From: DAHUYF01 sp035553515
GTDB lineage: Bacteria; Pseudomonadota; Alphaproteobacteria; ATCC43930; CGMCC-115725
Length of the DNA stretch: 49,993 bases
Assembly (NCBI GenBank): GCA_035553515.1
Contig: DATNDG010000159.1
Span: 1-49,993 of the forward strand
Reading direction: 5' to 3'
Below are positions 1-7,237 of the stretch, in pieces. The notes below the pieces were generated by a model that searched no databases, was not told the DNA's origin, and worked only from the letters and a program-made list of their open reading frames with translations. The position numbers and the translations under genes are program-made. Positions within the stretch are counted from its first letter, which is position 1; every line of letters begins with the position of its first letter.

Positions 1-67
1 CGACAATCGCATGGCCCCGGGGGATACCGGGCCTGCGCGTAATGAGGATGCACTTCGGAGGGGACGC

Positions 68-1546
68 ATGAAACGGCACGGCCGGGTTCTACTTAACACA
101 CTTCTTGGTACAGCCGCGCTCGCGCTGCTCAGCGCACCGGCCTTCGCGTTGGATCTCCCGCAGGCCTATAAATATGACATGGGCCCGCTCGGGACCTGGA
201 AACTTTCCGGCGGCATCGAAGCGGCCCTCTCGGGGTGGAACAACGCCATCCCGGCGGACGCGGCGGGCGGGGGCGCACCTGCGGCCGATGCGTCGCCGGG
301 TCACGGCGGCGGCACGACGGGTGATATCGACCTCACCAATGCGATGTTCATTTTTAGCAACGACAGCTTCTTCGGCACGCCGCTGTCGTTCAATGCCTGG
401 ATCGGCGAACCGCCGCAGACGCCGGTGATCGGCTACACCTCGCCCAATGTCGGTCCCAATCTCTATTCGTCGAATGGTAAACACAGTCTGAATGATTTGG
501 GCGCGGCCTCGCTCCTGTTCAAAGGCTGGGCCACCTTTGCGCCGCTCGACTGGTTCAGCGTCCAGGCCGGCCGCCTGCCGTCGGTCGACGGCACCGAGAT
601 CGGCGTCGGCTTCCTCAATAACCTGCCGTTCCTCTCCGACCTCAACAATATGCAGACGACGGTCGCGGATGGCGGACAGGTCAACTTCATTTCGGGACCC
701 GATAAGGCGTTCTACGGCTTCCTGCCGGGCTACGGCTCGACGCTGACGATCCGCGTGGCGGACGGCTACAAGACCGGCCACGCGAACGAGCTCGGCTTCA
801 CCGGCTTGTGGAACCTGACACCTGACGGCAGCGACTTCATCGTCGGCTACGGCCATACCCGCCTCAGCACGGTGGGCAGTGGCGATACCATTAGAACCGG
901 CGCAGGCGGCTCGCACGTGAACGGGTTCCCCGTCGGCGGCTTCGGCTTGTGGAACTCCGACCTCATCGGCCTCGGCACGGTCTACAATCTGACCAATCGC
1001 CTGTCGATGAACGCCGAAGTCGAGACCCAATGGCTGCCGAAGTCTGCGATCCCGGCGGACGTTCGTTGCGGCACGGCCGTGGACTGCGGTGGCAACAACA
1101 ACCAGGACTACTATCGCTGGTCGTCTCAGATCACCTTCGCCTACGATCTCGGCAACATTCGCGTGGGCGACGAGCAGGTCCGGTATGGATGGGCGGTTCA
1201 GCCGTCGGTCACCTTCCAGCACGGCAACAAGTCGGATCCCGCCTGCAATTCGCTCGGCAACTACCTCGGCCTGAACCTGGGCGCGGGTCTGACGGGCGAC
1301 CAGAGCGCGAACACGGGGGCCTTTGGAACGTTCGGCTGCGGCTCGAACATGTATGCCATCCAGACCGGCCCGAACTTCCAGTACCACAACCTCTTCCTCC
1401 GTCCGACGATCGCCTATACGCGTCTGTCCAATGTCACGGCGGGCTATGCCTACGGCAACCGGGGCACGGACAAGGACCAGGTGGTCGTGATGCTGGATTT
1501 CGGCTGGCTGCTCGGCCAGTTCTCGAAGATGGATACCGGTCAGTAA
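68..1546 (+). CDS. Outer-membrane beta-barrel protein, BBP2/OmpL-like
   Basis: Encodes 492 residues with a clear Sec signal peptide (KR, hydrophobic stretch, cleavage near APAFA-LD at about residues 26-28). The mature part is rich in alternating aromatic/small residues and Gly/Asn turns. It has blocks typical of the putative beta-barrel porin-2 family, such as FSVQAGRLPSVDGTEIG around residue 165 and a C-terminal strand ending in an aromatic-rich segment. It probably sits in the outer membrane; the substrate is unknown. I chose the ATG at 68 because GGAGGG lies about 6 nt upstream and the signal peptide starts there; an upstream in-frame start at 11 would place a charged extension before the signal. 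It is followed after 52 nt by the beta-propeller gene, with one terminator after both, so they are likely co-transcribed. Family assignment is from sequence character, not a search. Confidence 0.75.
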   Translation: MKRHGRVLLNTLLGTAALALLSAPAFALDLPQAYKYDMGPLGTWKLSGGIEAALSGWNNAIPADAAGGGAPAADASPGHGGGTTGDIDLTNAMFIFSNDSFFGTPLSFNAWIGEPPQTPVIGYTSPNVGPNLYSSNGKHSLNDLGAASLLFKGWATFAPLDWFSVQAGRLPSVDGTEIGVGFLNNLPFLSDLNNMQTTVADGGQVNFISGPDKAFYGFLPGYGSTLTIRVADGYKTGHANELGFTGLWNLTPDGSDFIVGYGHTRLSTVGSGDTIRTGAGGSHVNGFPVGGFGLWNSDLIGLGTVYNLTNRLSMNAEVETQWLPKSAIPADVRCGTAVDCGGNNNQDYYRWSSQITFAYDLGNIRVGDEQVRYGWAVQPSVTFQHGNKSDPACNSLGNYLGLNLGAGLTGDQSANTGAFGTFGCGSNMYAIQTGPNFQYHNLFLRPTIAYTRLSNVTAGYAYGNRGTDKDQVVVMLDFGWLLGQFSKMDTGQ

Positions 1547-1598
1547 TCCCTGCGACCCACGACAAACAGTCACGAGACGAAATCTTATGGAGGAGATT

Positions 1599-2732
1599 AT
1601 GCGTAGAGGACTCGCAGGGGCGCTGGCGGCGTCGGCCGCATTGCTCGCGGTGCCGGCCTTCGCTCAAAGCTATCACTATGTGAAGATCGCTGAGATCTAC
1701 CTGCCGTGCCCCACGGGGCACGGCGACTGGGTCGCCTATGACCCGTCAAACCACATGGTCTACGTGGCGATGAAGGCAGACGGCATGGCCGTCATCGACA
1801 CGCGGACGAATACGGTGGCGCATGTCTTCAAGGACATTCCGCAGCCCAACGGCATGGCCTTCAACGCCGATTATGTGTACGTAATGGCGGCCGAGGGTCT
1901 GCCGCAGGGCATGAACGGCAGCCCCGCCGGCACCGGCTTCGGCACCAGGAACGAGGTCGTCACGATCGACAAGCATAGCTGGAAGATCGTCGATCGGCTC
2001 GACACCTGGCCGCACGGCACGACCCCCGACGTGGCGGGCGTGGCCAATGGCCGGCTGTACGTGGGCATGGACGACAACACGGTGATGGACGTGTGGACGG
2101 CCACGGCGCATCCGCAGTTCGTGGGCCAATGGCCGCTCTATCCGCAGAACTCGAACCACTGGTGGCTGAACACCACGGACTACACCGGACCGGACGCGTT
2201 CTCGTTCAGCCCGGACGGCAGCAAGATCTACCAGGCGGTCGATCAGTACGAAGAGATCCTCGATGCCCACACCGGCGCGGTCTTGCGTCACGCCAAGCTC
2301 GACATCGAGCTGACCGGCAAGGGCGGCACCAAGGGCTCCGCGTATGATGCGAAGACCGGGAATGTCTGGGTTGCCACCAGCACCAAGAAGCCCGGCGTCC
2401 ATGTCCTGAACGGGCAGACGCTGGAACTGATCAAGACGATCCCCGAGCCGGCTGGCACGGACGAGCTTACGTTCGATCCGGGTCTGCGCCTCTTCTACAC
2501 CTTCGGCGGCAAGGGCTTCGGCGTCTATAACGCCGATACGATGACGGCCGTCACCGCGGTCAACACCGGTGTCGGCACCACCCATACCGGCGACGTCGAC
2601 ACGGCGACCCACGCGGTCTACGCCTATGAAGGCGGCCGCGCGGCGGTGGGTGTGTTCTGCCCCGTTCAGGGCCCCGGGAAGAACGGCGCCTGGGCGCTTC
2701 CCGGCCAGGCAGTACCTTGCGCGGCGCGGTAA
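1599..2732 (+). CDS. Secreted YncE/YVTN-type beta-propeller protein
   Basis: Encodes 377 residues with a signal peptide (MRRGLAG, hydrophobic core, VPAFA-QS). The mature protein contains repeated blade-like units such as VAYDPSNHMVYVA, VIDTRTNTVAHVF, FSFSPDGSKIYQAV, SAYDAKTGNVWVAT and LTFDPGLRLFYTF. These match the YncE/quinoprotein-like propeller pattern (Y/D-P-x-N/G-x-x-Y/V-V-A followed by V-I-D-x-x-T). Two cysteines (CPTGHG near the N-terminus, CPV near the C-terminus) could close the propeller in the oxidising periplasm. The start at 1599 is set by GGAGGA about 5 nt upstream; an in-frame ATG at 1587 would lie inside that ribosome-binding site. Propellers of this type bind ligands or partner proteins; no enzymatic residues are recognisable. 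Pairing with the upstream barrel suggests a shared export or uptake role, which is inference. Confidence 0.75.
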   Translation: MRRGLAGALAASAALLAVPAFAQSYHYVKIAEIYLPCPTGHGDWVAYDPSNHMVYVAMKADGMAVIDTRTNTVAHVFKDIPQPNGMAFNADYVYVMAAEGLPQGMNGSPAGTGFGTRNEVVTIDKHSWKIVDRLDTWPHGTTPDVAGVANGRLYVGMDDNTVMDVWTATAHPQFVGQWPLYPQNSNHWWLNTTDYTGPDAFSFSPDGSKIYQAVDQYEEILDAHTGAVLRHAKLDIELTGKGGTKGSAYDAKTGNVWVATSTKKPGVHVLNGQTLELIKTIPEPAGTDELTFDPGLRLFYTFGGKGFGVYNADTMTAVTAVNTGVGTTHTGDVDTATHAVYAYEGGRAAVGVFCPVQGPGKNGAWALPGQAVPCAAR

Positions 2733-2776
2733 CCGCCCGCTGACGTAAGTCAGCAACGCACGGATACACGGTTCCT

Positions 2777-2817
2777 GCGGCCCGGCGTCTAGCACGCCGG
2801 GCCGCTCTTCTTTTTTG
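2777..2817 (+). terminator. Intrinsic terminator after barrel/propeller operon
   Basis: A perfect 12-bp stem (GCGGCCCGGCGT pairing with ACGCCGGGCCGC) with the 5-nt loop CTAGC is followed by TCTTCTTTTTT. It lies 44 nt after the propeller stop codon and closes the two-gene unit. Confidence 0.93.
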
Positions 2818-3105
2818 TGATTGCGTCGGCCAGCCGAGCGAGTTCGTTGCGCAGCGTGCAGTAAGCTCGGTGCGGCTGTTCTCATCGCATTTGCTTCGTG
2901 CGGGCACTCCCGAATTTCATAGGGCGCGTACGACGTTGCCTTTCGCGGAGTGGCGAGAGGAGATGTCGCATCAGGCCCCTGGCGGTCGCCACGGTCGCAC
3001 CGTCTCGAGCCGCACGAGCACAAGCCCGATCCGCATCGATACCTCGACGGGCGCCCTGCTGCCGGAGCCGATGCCCGCGACTGCAGAACTCACGATTGAT
3101 GGCGC

Positions 3106-3121
3106 CTGACGGCAACCTGAC
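3106..3121 (-). promoter_or_regulatory. Inverted copy of the GTCAG-N6-GTMAG box
   Basis: On the + strand this reads CTGAC-GGCAAC-CTGAC, so on the - strand GTCAG-N6-GTCAG, two pentamers 11 bp apart. It has the same layout as the boxes at 3153, 5128, 12111 and 14376 but opposite orientation, 31 nt upstream of the 3153 box. No convincing -10 lies downstream on the - strand, so it may be an auxiliary upstream site for the gene at 3217. Confidence 0.5.
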
Positions 3122-3152
3122 GGAGACTCTCCGGCGCGGAATTTTTGCCGCC

Positions 3153-3184
3153 GTCAGCTAACGGTAAGCCGGCCTCTCCAGATT
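3153..3184 (+). promoter_or_regulatory. Response-regulator-type box plus -10 of the gene at 3217
   Basis: The box GTCAGCTAACGGTAAG spans 3153-3168: pentamers GTCAG and GTAAG, start-to-start spacing 11 bp. Exactly 10 nt after it is CAGATT (3179-3184), a weak -10 (3 of 6 matches). The gene starts 32 nt further on. The box overlaps the -35 position, as at PmrA/BqsR-activated promoters. Confidence 0.6.
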
Positions 3185-3216
3185 GCTCCTGTCAGCAATG
3201 AGACGAGGAACAGCTA

Positions 3217-3459
3217 ATGCGTACCAAGTTGCTTACGGTCGCTTTGACGGGTCTGCTCACGGTCGGCGGCACCGCAGTCGCCTTTGCGCAAGCGGCGGAC
3301 GCCATTACCGCTCACCGGCAAGAACTGGCGGAGGTCACTCAGCCCTCCAGCTACAGCGCGCCGCAGAGTGAGGCCTTCGCCAGCGCGACGCAGCACCAGT
3401 CCTATGATCGCAATGACGCCAGCACAGGCGGCTCGCCGCATCAGCAGCCGCAAGGCTAG
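3217..3459 (+). CDS. Small secreted protein of unknown function
   Basis: Encodes 80 residues. Residues 1-25 form a signal peptide (MRTKLL, hydrophobic core, AVAFA-QA). The mature part of about 55 residues is polar, rich in Ser, Gln and Ala, without Cys, ending in a Gly/His/Gln-rich tail. A GAGG-type ribosome-binding site lies about 9 nt before the ATG. I do not recognise the family. It stands alone between a box-type promoter upstream and a 15-bp hairpin downstream. It is therefore a good candidate member of the regulon of the two-component system at 12299, which shares that promoter box. A periplasmic stress or metal-binding role is only inference. Confidence 0.7.
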   Translation: MRTKLLTVALTGLLTVGGTAVAFAQAADAITAHRQELAEVTQPSSYSAPQSEAFASATQHQSYDRNDASTGGSPHQQPQG

Positions 3460-3531
3460 CGCGTCGCGACGGCCATTGTCCGCCGATGGATCGGGCGTCG
3501 CCGGCAGTATGCGGTCTTCATGATTTGCGGA

Positions 3532-3566
3532 GCATCGCCGCCTTCAGTCTATGAAGGCGGCGATGC
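3532..3566 (+). terminator. Strong 15-bp hairpin, terminator-like
   Basis: A perfect 15-bp stem (GCATCGCCGCCTTCA with its complement) and the loop GTCTA lies 72 nt after the stop of the small secreted gene. It has only CATTT after it, so no real U-tract; it may still end transcription or stabilise the 3' end. It also separates the converging gene that ends at 3668. Between 3567 and 3667 I see nothing. Confidence 0.55.
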
Positions 3567-3667
3567 CATTTGCCAAGTGCTGCCGCGCCCCGTCGGAGAG
3601 CGCGCACGTACAACCAGCGCGAATTCAACTCAAAGACTGGTCGGCGTGTTCAGAGCGACCGCGCGGT

Positions 3668-4186
3668 TCACTTCGTGCAGATCGCTTCGCATTGTTGACG
3701 CTGACGGCCGTGATCGAGGCAATGGAGGACGCACATTTCGTTGACCGGTCGCTGCGGCGGCGCCTGCGGCTTCGCCGATTGGCGCGGTGCCGCTTGCGCT
3801 GTCGGCTGCGGGGGCGCCGGGTTGGCTGCCGGTTGAGCGTTCGGACTCGGTTGTGGTGCCGGCTGCGCGACGGCGGGCGGCGGAACTGACGGCGGCGGCA
3901 CGGTCACCACCGGCGCCGGTTGTGCCGAAGGGGCAGGCGCTGATGGCGCGGCCGCCGGGGCTGGCGAGGTCGATGCGGCAGGCGGAACCGTGGTTGGCGG
4001 CGCGGCGCGAGTCTGCGCCGGCGCTTGCGCCGGCGGCGTGGGTTTGGTGCAGCGGACAGCGCAGGCCGAATAGGGCAGATGGTCCATGCATCGCAGCATG
4101 CAGTTCTCGTTGACTTGCGCACGGGCCGGCGCGGCAAGCGATGCGCAGAGCCCGAGGACGAGACCTGCCAGCAGGATCCGCGCCAT
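3668..4186 (-). CDS. Secreted protein with two twin-CX3C modules and a Pro/Ala linker
   Basis: Encodes 172 residues. Residues 1-23 form a signal peptide (MARILLAG to ARA). A cysteine module at residues 25-48 (C29, C33, C42, C46; C-X3-C-X8-C-X3-C) is repeated at the extreme C-terminus (C152, C156, C166, C170; C-X3-C-X9-C-X3-C). Both copies start VNE-x-C and end CTK, so they are an internal duplication. About 100 residues of Pro/Ala/Gln-rich, probably disordered sequence join them. Twin CX3C patterns form disulfide-linked helical hairpins in small Tim proteins; a similar periplasmic hairpin here is inference. The start at 4186 has AAGGAG 6 nt upstream; an earlier in-frame ATG at 4204 overlaps this signal. 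Function unknown. Confidence 0.75.
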   Translation of the reverse strand: MARILLAGLVLGLCASLAAPARAQVNENCMLRCMDHLPYSACAVRCTKPTPPAQAPAQTRAAPPTTVPPAASTSPAPAAAPSAPAPSAQPAPVVTVPPPSVPPPAVAQPAPQPSPNAQPAANPAPPQPTAQAAPRQSAKPQAPPQRPVNEMCVLHCLDHGRQRQQCEAICTK

Positions 4187-4341
4187 AACGATCTCCTTCT
4201 TCATTCTTGATGGCGATGCTGAATCCAAATCTGCCATGCCGATCGGGAGTGGTCCGGAGTGAGAGCGTAGACGATCAATATCTTCCCGAACGCCAACCGG
4301 CTCAAGCATGCTTTCGCGCGGGCGCGGAGGAGGAAGGGTGT

Positions 4342-5016
4342 CTAGCTCGACTCCGATGTGTCCGGGTTTCCAACACCCATCCGCATCTTCAGCTGTTCGG
4401 TGATGTCCTGTGCCGCGCCGACCACATTGCGCTCGAGGTCGCGCGGCGTGAGCACGAAGCGCCCTGATGCGATATTGGGGTTGGGCGTGACGACTGCTTC
4501 TGGCGATTTTGCGTCCTGCGCGGCGCCGTCGAACTTGTAAAGCGGCTGCGGTGCAGCGGCACCTAGTTGGTCGATGCTGGCGATCACTTCCTGCGTCGAG
4601 CCGGCGCCTAGTGCGACGGGCCGGCGCAGCCGGCCGCCTGCATCGAGGTCGAGAAAGGTGCCGCGGACGAGCCAGCCCGATGACGGCAAGGGAGCGCCTG
4701 GCGGCAGGCGCTGCGCGGGGATGCCTGCCCGTTGGAGATCATTGAGCAGCGAGCGCGACATGAGATCGACGAGGTCACGCTCCTGTTGCTCCGGTGTGCG
4801 CTCGACTGCGGGCCGACCGTAGCCGAGTCGCTCTCCCAGCGGGGCAGGCTTGGGAGCGCTGGCGGGGCCGGAGTGCTGGACTGGAGCGAGCTCGAGATCG
4901 AAGTCGGCGATGTAAACCACGTTCGAGGTAGCGGCCGGCTGCGGCGTCGTGCACGACGAGACCGCAAGCATCGCCAGGAGAAAAAGGCCGAACCCGACCA
5001 CGGGCACACGCTGCAT
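4342..5016 (-). CDS. Lipoprotein, DUF4410-like
   Basis: Encodes 224 residues. The N-terminus carries a lipoprotein signal with the lipobox LAVSSC, so the mature protein would be lipid-anchored at the Cys near residue 21. The body has VVYIADFDLELAPV, a long polar segment, then RDLVDLMSRSLLNDLQRAGIPAQRL and SGWLVRGTFLDLDAGGRLRRPVALGAGS. These features are typical of DUF4410-type lipoproteins. The start at 5016 was chosen because GGAGG precedes it by 9 nt and the lipobox falls at the right distance; an in-frame ATG at 5058 would give an unusually long n-region. It is divergent from the PepSY gene at 5203, with the box at 5128 in between. Confidence 0.75.
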   Translation of the reverse strand: MQRVPVVGFGLFLLAMLAVSSCTTPQPAATSNVVYIADFDLELAPVQHSGPASAPKPAPLGERLGYGRPAVERTPEQQERDLVDLMSRSLLNDLQRAGIPAQRLPPGAPLPSSGWLVRGTFLDLDAGGRLRRPVALGAGSTQEVIASIDQLGAAAPQPLYKFDGAAQDAKSPEAVVTPNPNIASGRFVLTPRDLERNVVGAAQDITEQLKMRMGVGNPDTSESS

Positions 5017-5127
5017 CACACCAAGCCTCCGAGCGGGTTCCTCAATGCGCATCGCCATCGACGCGGCGGACTATAGCAGTCCGGATCTGGCGACGGTCGT
5101 CCGATTGCACGCCTCCGATGCGCGGCC

Positions 5128-5159
5128 GTCAGCTTTCGGTCAGTCGCAGGTCCTATCGT
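5128..5159 (+). promoter_or_regulatory. Response-regulator-type box plus -10 of the PepSY gene
   Basis: The box GTCAGCTTTCGGTCAG (5128-5143) has its two pentamers 11 bp apart. Ten nt later comes TATCGT (5154-5159), a -10 with 4 of 6 matches. The PepSY gene starts 43 nt further on. The site lies in the 186-nt region shared with the divergent lipoprotein gene. Confidence 0.7.
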
Positions 5160-5202
5160 CAGGGGATCGGCTTCGTCCTGAAGCAATGGAAAGGGTTAGA
5201 CG

Positions 5203-5535
5203 ATGGAGAGGCGCTTTCGGCGGCTTTGCCGCGGTGCGTGGTTCGGCGCGGCGATTCTGGGCGTGGTGGCGGTGAGTTGGGCCGGCGCGGCGCAGGCTTA
5301 TACCGGCGAGGGGCTGGCAAAATATGCCAAGGTGACGATGGCAGAGGCGCGGAAGTTGGCACTTAAGGCGCGCCCCGGTACCATCACCGATGAGGAGCTG
5401 GAGAAGGAAAAGGGCGGCAGCGGGCTGCGCTACTCCTTCGATATAAAGCGTGCAGCGAAGACCTACGAGGTCGGCATCGATGCCCGGAATGGGGAGGTTC
5501 TCGAGAACACTGTCGAAGGCGCCGACTCGGACTAA
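5203..5535 (+). CDS. Secreted PepSY-domain protein
   Basis: Encodes 110 residues. The signal peptide ends near AAQA-YT (about residue 32). One PepSY-like domain follows: VTMAEARKLALKARPGTITDEELEKEKG, then LRYSFDIKRAAKTYEVGIDARNGEVLEN. This matches the family pattern of an Ala-rich helix, a G-x-I turn and a strand pair ending in V-x-ID-A-x-x-G-x-V. PepSY proteins are periplasmic and often sit beside OmpR-type two-component systems that sense metals or envelope stress. A box-type promoter lies upstream. No clear terminator separates it from the efflux genes starting at 5834, so read-through into them is possible. Confidence 0.88.
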   Translation: MERRFRRLCRGAWFGAAILGVVAVSWAGAAQAYTGEGLAKYAKVTMAEARKLALKARPGTITDEELEKEKGGSGLRYSFDIKRAAKTYEVGIDARNGEVLENTVEGADSD

Positions 5536-5637
5536 CGGCCCACACGCCACCATAGGCTGTGCTGTACCCCCGTTAATGTGGTCCGGTGGGCGGAAACGCA
5601 GGGTTTCCCGCTCCAATTCGGTGTGGTTTTTAGGTGC

Positions 5638-5666
5638 TTGTCCGAGTGCCGTTGGCTTGGCATATT
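5638..5666 (+). promoter_or_regulatory. Possible sigma70-type promoter of the efflux operon
   Basis: TTGTCC (5638-5643), a 17-nt spacer and CATATT (5661-5666, 4 of 6 matches) would start transcription near 5673, about 54 nt before the leader ORF. The direct-repeat box found at neighbouring promoters is absent here. Confidence 0.35.
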
Positions 5667-5726
5667 GTATCTTGTGAACCAAAGGCGGCAGACGAAGCCG
5701 CTGCCCGATTATGAGCGGGGAGGAAT

Positions 5727-5837
5727 ATGACCGAGACGTCCTGGCGGGAAAGTAGTGCGCGTAGAGCGTGGCATTGGGTGCGGATGAGCTTCGGCTCGCC
5801 CCCCGCGCCTGACCAGGCCGCGAGCGCCCAGCGATGA
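5727..5837 (+). CDS. 36-codon leader ORF coupled to the tolC-like gene
   Basis: A short frame begins ATG ACC GAG at 5727, with GGGGAGG ending 3 nt before the ATG, and reads 36 codons to a TGA at 5835-5837. This stop overlaps the ATG of the outer-membrane efflux gene at 5834 in an ATGA junction, the same type of junction used throughout this operon. The peptide has no signal sequence, is basic and contains three Trp (residues 6, 15, 17). The large gene has no good ribosome-binding site of its own, so its translation probably depends on that of the leader. Whether the peptide has its own role, for example attenuation or sensing, is unknown. Confidence 0.6.
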   Translation: MTETSWRESSARRAWHWVRMSFGSPPAPDQAASAQR

Positions 5838-7237
5838 AAATGCGCGCTCCTCGACACGCTGCCAGCCTGGCTCTGGCCATCGGACTCGCCGGCTGCGCCA
5901 GCTATCACCCGCTGGCGCTCTCGGAGCGAGGCAATCTCGTCCCGGGTCTCGCGCAACTCGATCTGACGCTGCCGTCGGACGAGGCCGGCAAGGCGCCGGC
6001 GAAACTCGATGCGGCGAAGCCGCTGACCCCGCAGCAGGTGGGATTGCTTGCGGTGGTGAACGATCCCGATCTCGCTGCGCAGCGCGGCAAGCTCGACGTC
6101 GCGAAGGCGGAGCTCCTCGCGGCCAAGGTGCTGCCGAACCCGTCGATCGGCCTCGGTTATGATTTCCTGCTCAGCGGACCCGCGACGACCGATGCATGGA
6201 CGGCATCGATCTCGCAGGACATCCGCTCGATCATCCAGTATGGCCCCCATGTCGACGCGGCGAACGCGCGCTACAAGCAGGTGGGCGCCGATGCGCTCTG
6301 GGACGTCTGGCAGGTGGCGCAGAAAGCGCGGCTTCTCGCGGTCGACATCAATGCCGACACCCGCGAGATCGCTTATCGCGAGCAGGAACTCGCGGTCCTG
6401 ACTGACGAGCTCAAGGGCGTGCGCAAAGCAACGGCCCAAGGTAATCTGGACCTCACCGCACTCGCGCCGCTGCTCGCCGCCGAAGCCGGGGCGCAGCGCG
6501 ACCTCGCCGCCTCGCGCGTCACGCTGCTGAAGGACTGGCAGGAGCTCAACGCGCTGTTGGGGCTGCAGCCGACTGCGCGCTTTGCGATCGCCGCGCCGGA
6601 ACCGGTGAAGCTGCCGGAGACGATCGACCCGCTCATTGCCTCCTTGCCCGGGCGTCGCGCGGATCTCGTTGCGTTGAAGCTCGGCTATGACGCCGCGGAG
6701 CAGGATGTCAGGGCGGAAATCCTCGGCCAGTTCCCGGCGTTCAGCCTCGGCTTCGCGGCCGGGTCCGACACCTCGGGCGTGCTCTCGGCCGGACCGCAGG
6801 TCACCTTCGATCTGCCGATCTTCGATCATAACCAGGCCAAGATCGCCTCGACCCGTGCGACCCGCGAGCAGCTTCATGCCGAATACCAGGCCCGGCTCGA
6901 CGAGGCTGAAGGCACGGCGCGTGGCCTGCTGGCCCAGGCGCGGGTTGCCGAAGCCAACCTCGAGCGGGCGCGCACCGCAACAGAAAGCGCGGCCAAGCTC
7001 TCGGAATCGGCGCAGCGCGCCTATCGGCAGGGCAATCTCAGCCAGCGCGATGTCAGCGATTTCCTGACGACCGCGTTGGAGCGCCAGCTCGATGCGCTCG
7101 ATTACGAGCGCTCGCTTCAGGAGAACTACCTGGCGCTCAACGTCGAGCTCGGCATCGGATTGCCGCAGACCATTCCCGCATCGCCTTATCATCTTTCGCC
7201 GCAGCCGGCCAAGCCGACTCAGGAGACACGTCTATGA
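5834..7237 (+). CDS. TolC-family outer-membrane efflux lipoprotein
   Basis: Encodes 467 residues. The N-terminus carries a lipoprotein signal with the lipobox GLAGC (Cys about residue 21), as in NodT/OprM-type efflux channels. Two long helical OEP repeats follow, with LAAKVLPNPSIGLGYDF near residue 100 (the L-P-x-P-x-x-x-x-x-x pattern of TolC proteins), heptad-like coiled coils, and a second repeat with ALERQLDALDYERSLQENYLALNVELGIGLP near the C-terminus. It would form the trimeric channel of the tripartite pump encoded with the next two genes. Its start overlaps the stop of a 36-codon leader, and its stop overlaps the start of the adaptor gene (ATGA at 7234). The exported substrate cannot be told from the sequence. 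Confidence 0.92.
   Translation: MKMRAPRHAASLALAIGLAGCASYHPLALSERGNLVPGLAQLDLTLPSDEAGKAPAKLDAAKPLTPQQVGLLAVVNDPDLAAQRGKLDVAKAELLAAKVLPNPSIGLGYDFLLSGPATTDAWTASISQDIRSIIQYGPHVDAANARYKQVGADALWDVWQVAQKARLLAVDINADTREIAYREQELAVLTDELKGVRKATAQGNLDLTALAPLLAAEAGAQRDLAASRVTLLKDWQELNALLGLQPTARFAIAAPEPVKLPETIDPLIASLPGRRADLVALKLGYDAAEQDVRAEILGQFPAFSLGFAAGSDTSGVLSAGPQVTFDLPIFDHNQAKIASTRATREQLHAEYQARLDEAEGTARGLLAQARVAEANLERARTATESAAKLSESAQRAYRQGNLSQRDVSDFLTTALERQLDALDYERSLQENYLALNVELGIGLPQTIPASPYHLSPQPAKPTQETRL

Larger units (their letters stand above)
2818..3216. other. Gene-free stretch with two response-regulator-like boxes
   Basis: No convincing gene is visible in these 399 nt. A short frame at 2963-3109 has a poorly spaced ribosome-binding site and no recognisable product. 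The right half holds two direct-repeat boxes listed separately, one on each strand, followed by the promoter of the small secreted gene at 3217. Confidence 0.6.

Noticed and set aside
2739..2754. GCTGAC-GTAA-GTCAGC just after the propeller gene, containing both GTAAG and GTCAG
   Set aside because: It is an inverted, not a direct, repeat with the wrong spacing, and it lies downstream of an operon next to a terminator, not at a promoter.
2963..3109. A 48-codon + strand frame in the gap after the first terminator
   Set aside because: The purine-rich stretch is too close to the ATG for a ribosome-binding site, the product is not recognisable, and its end overlaps a regulatory box.
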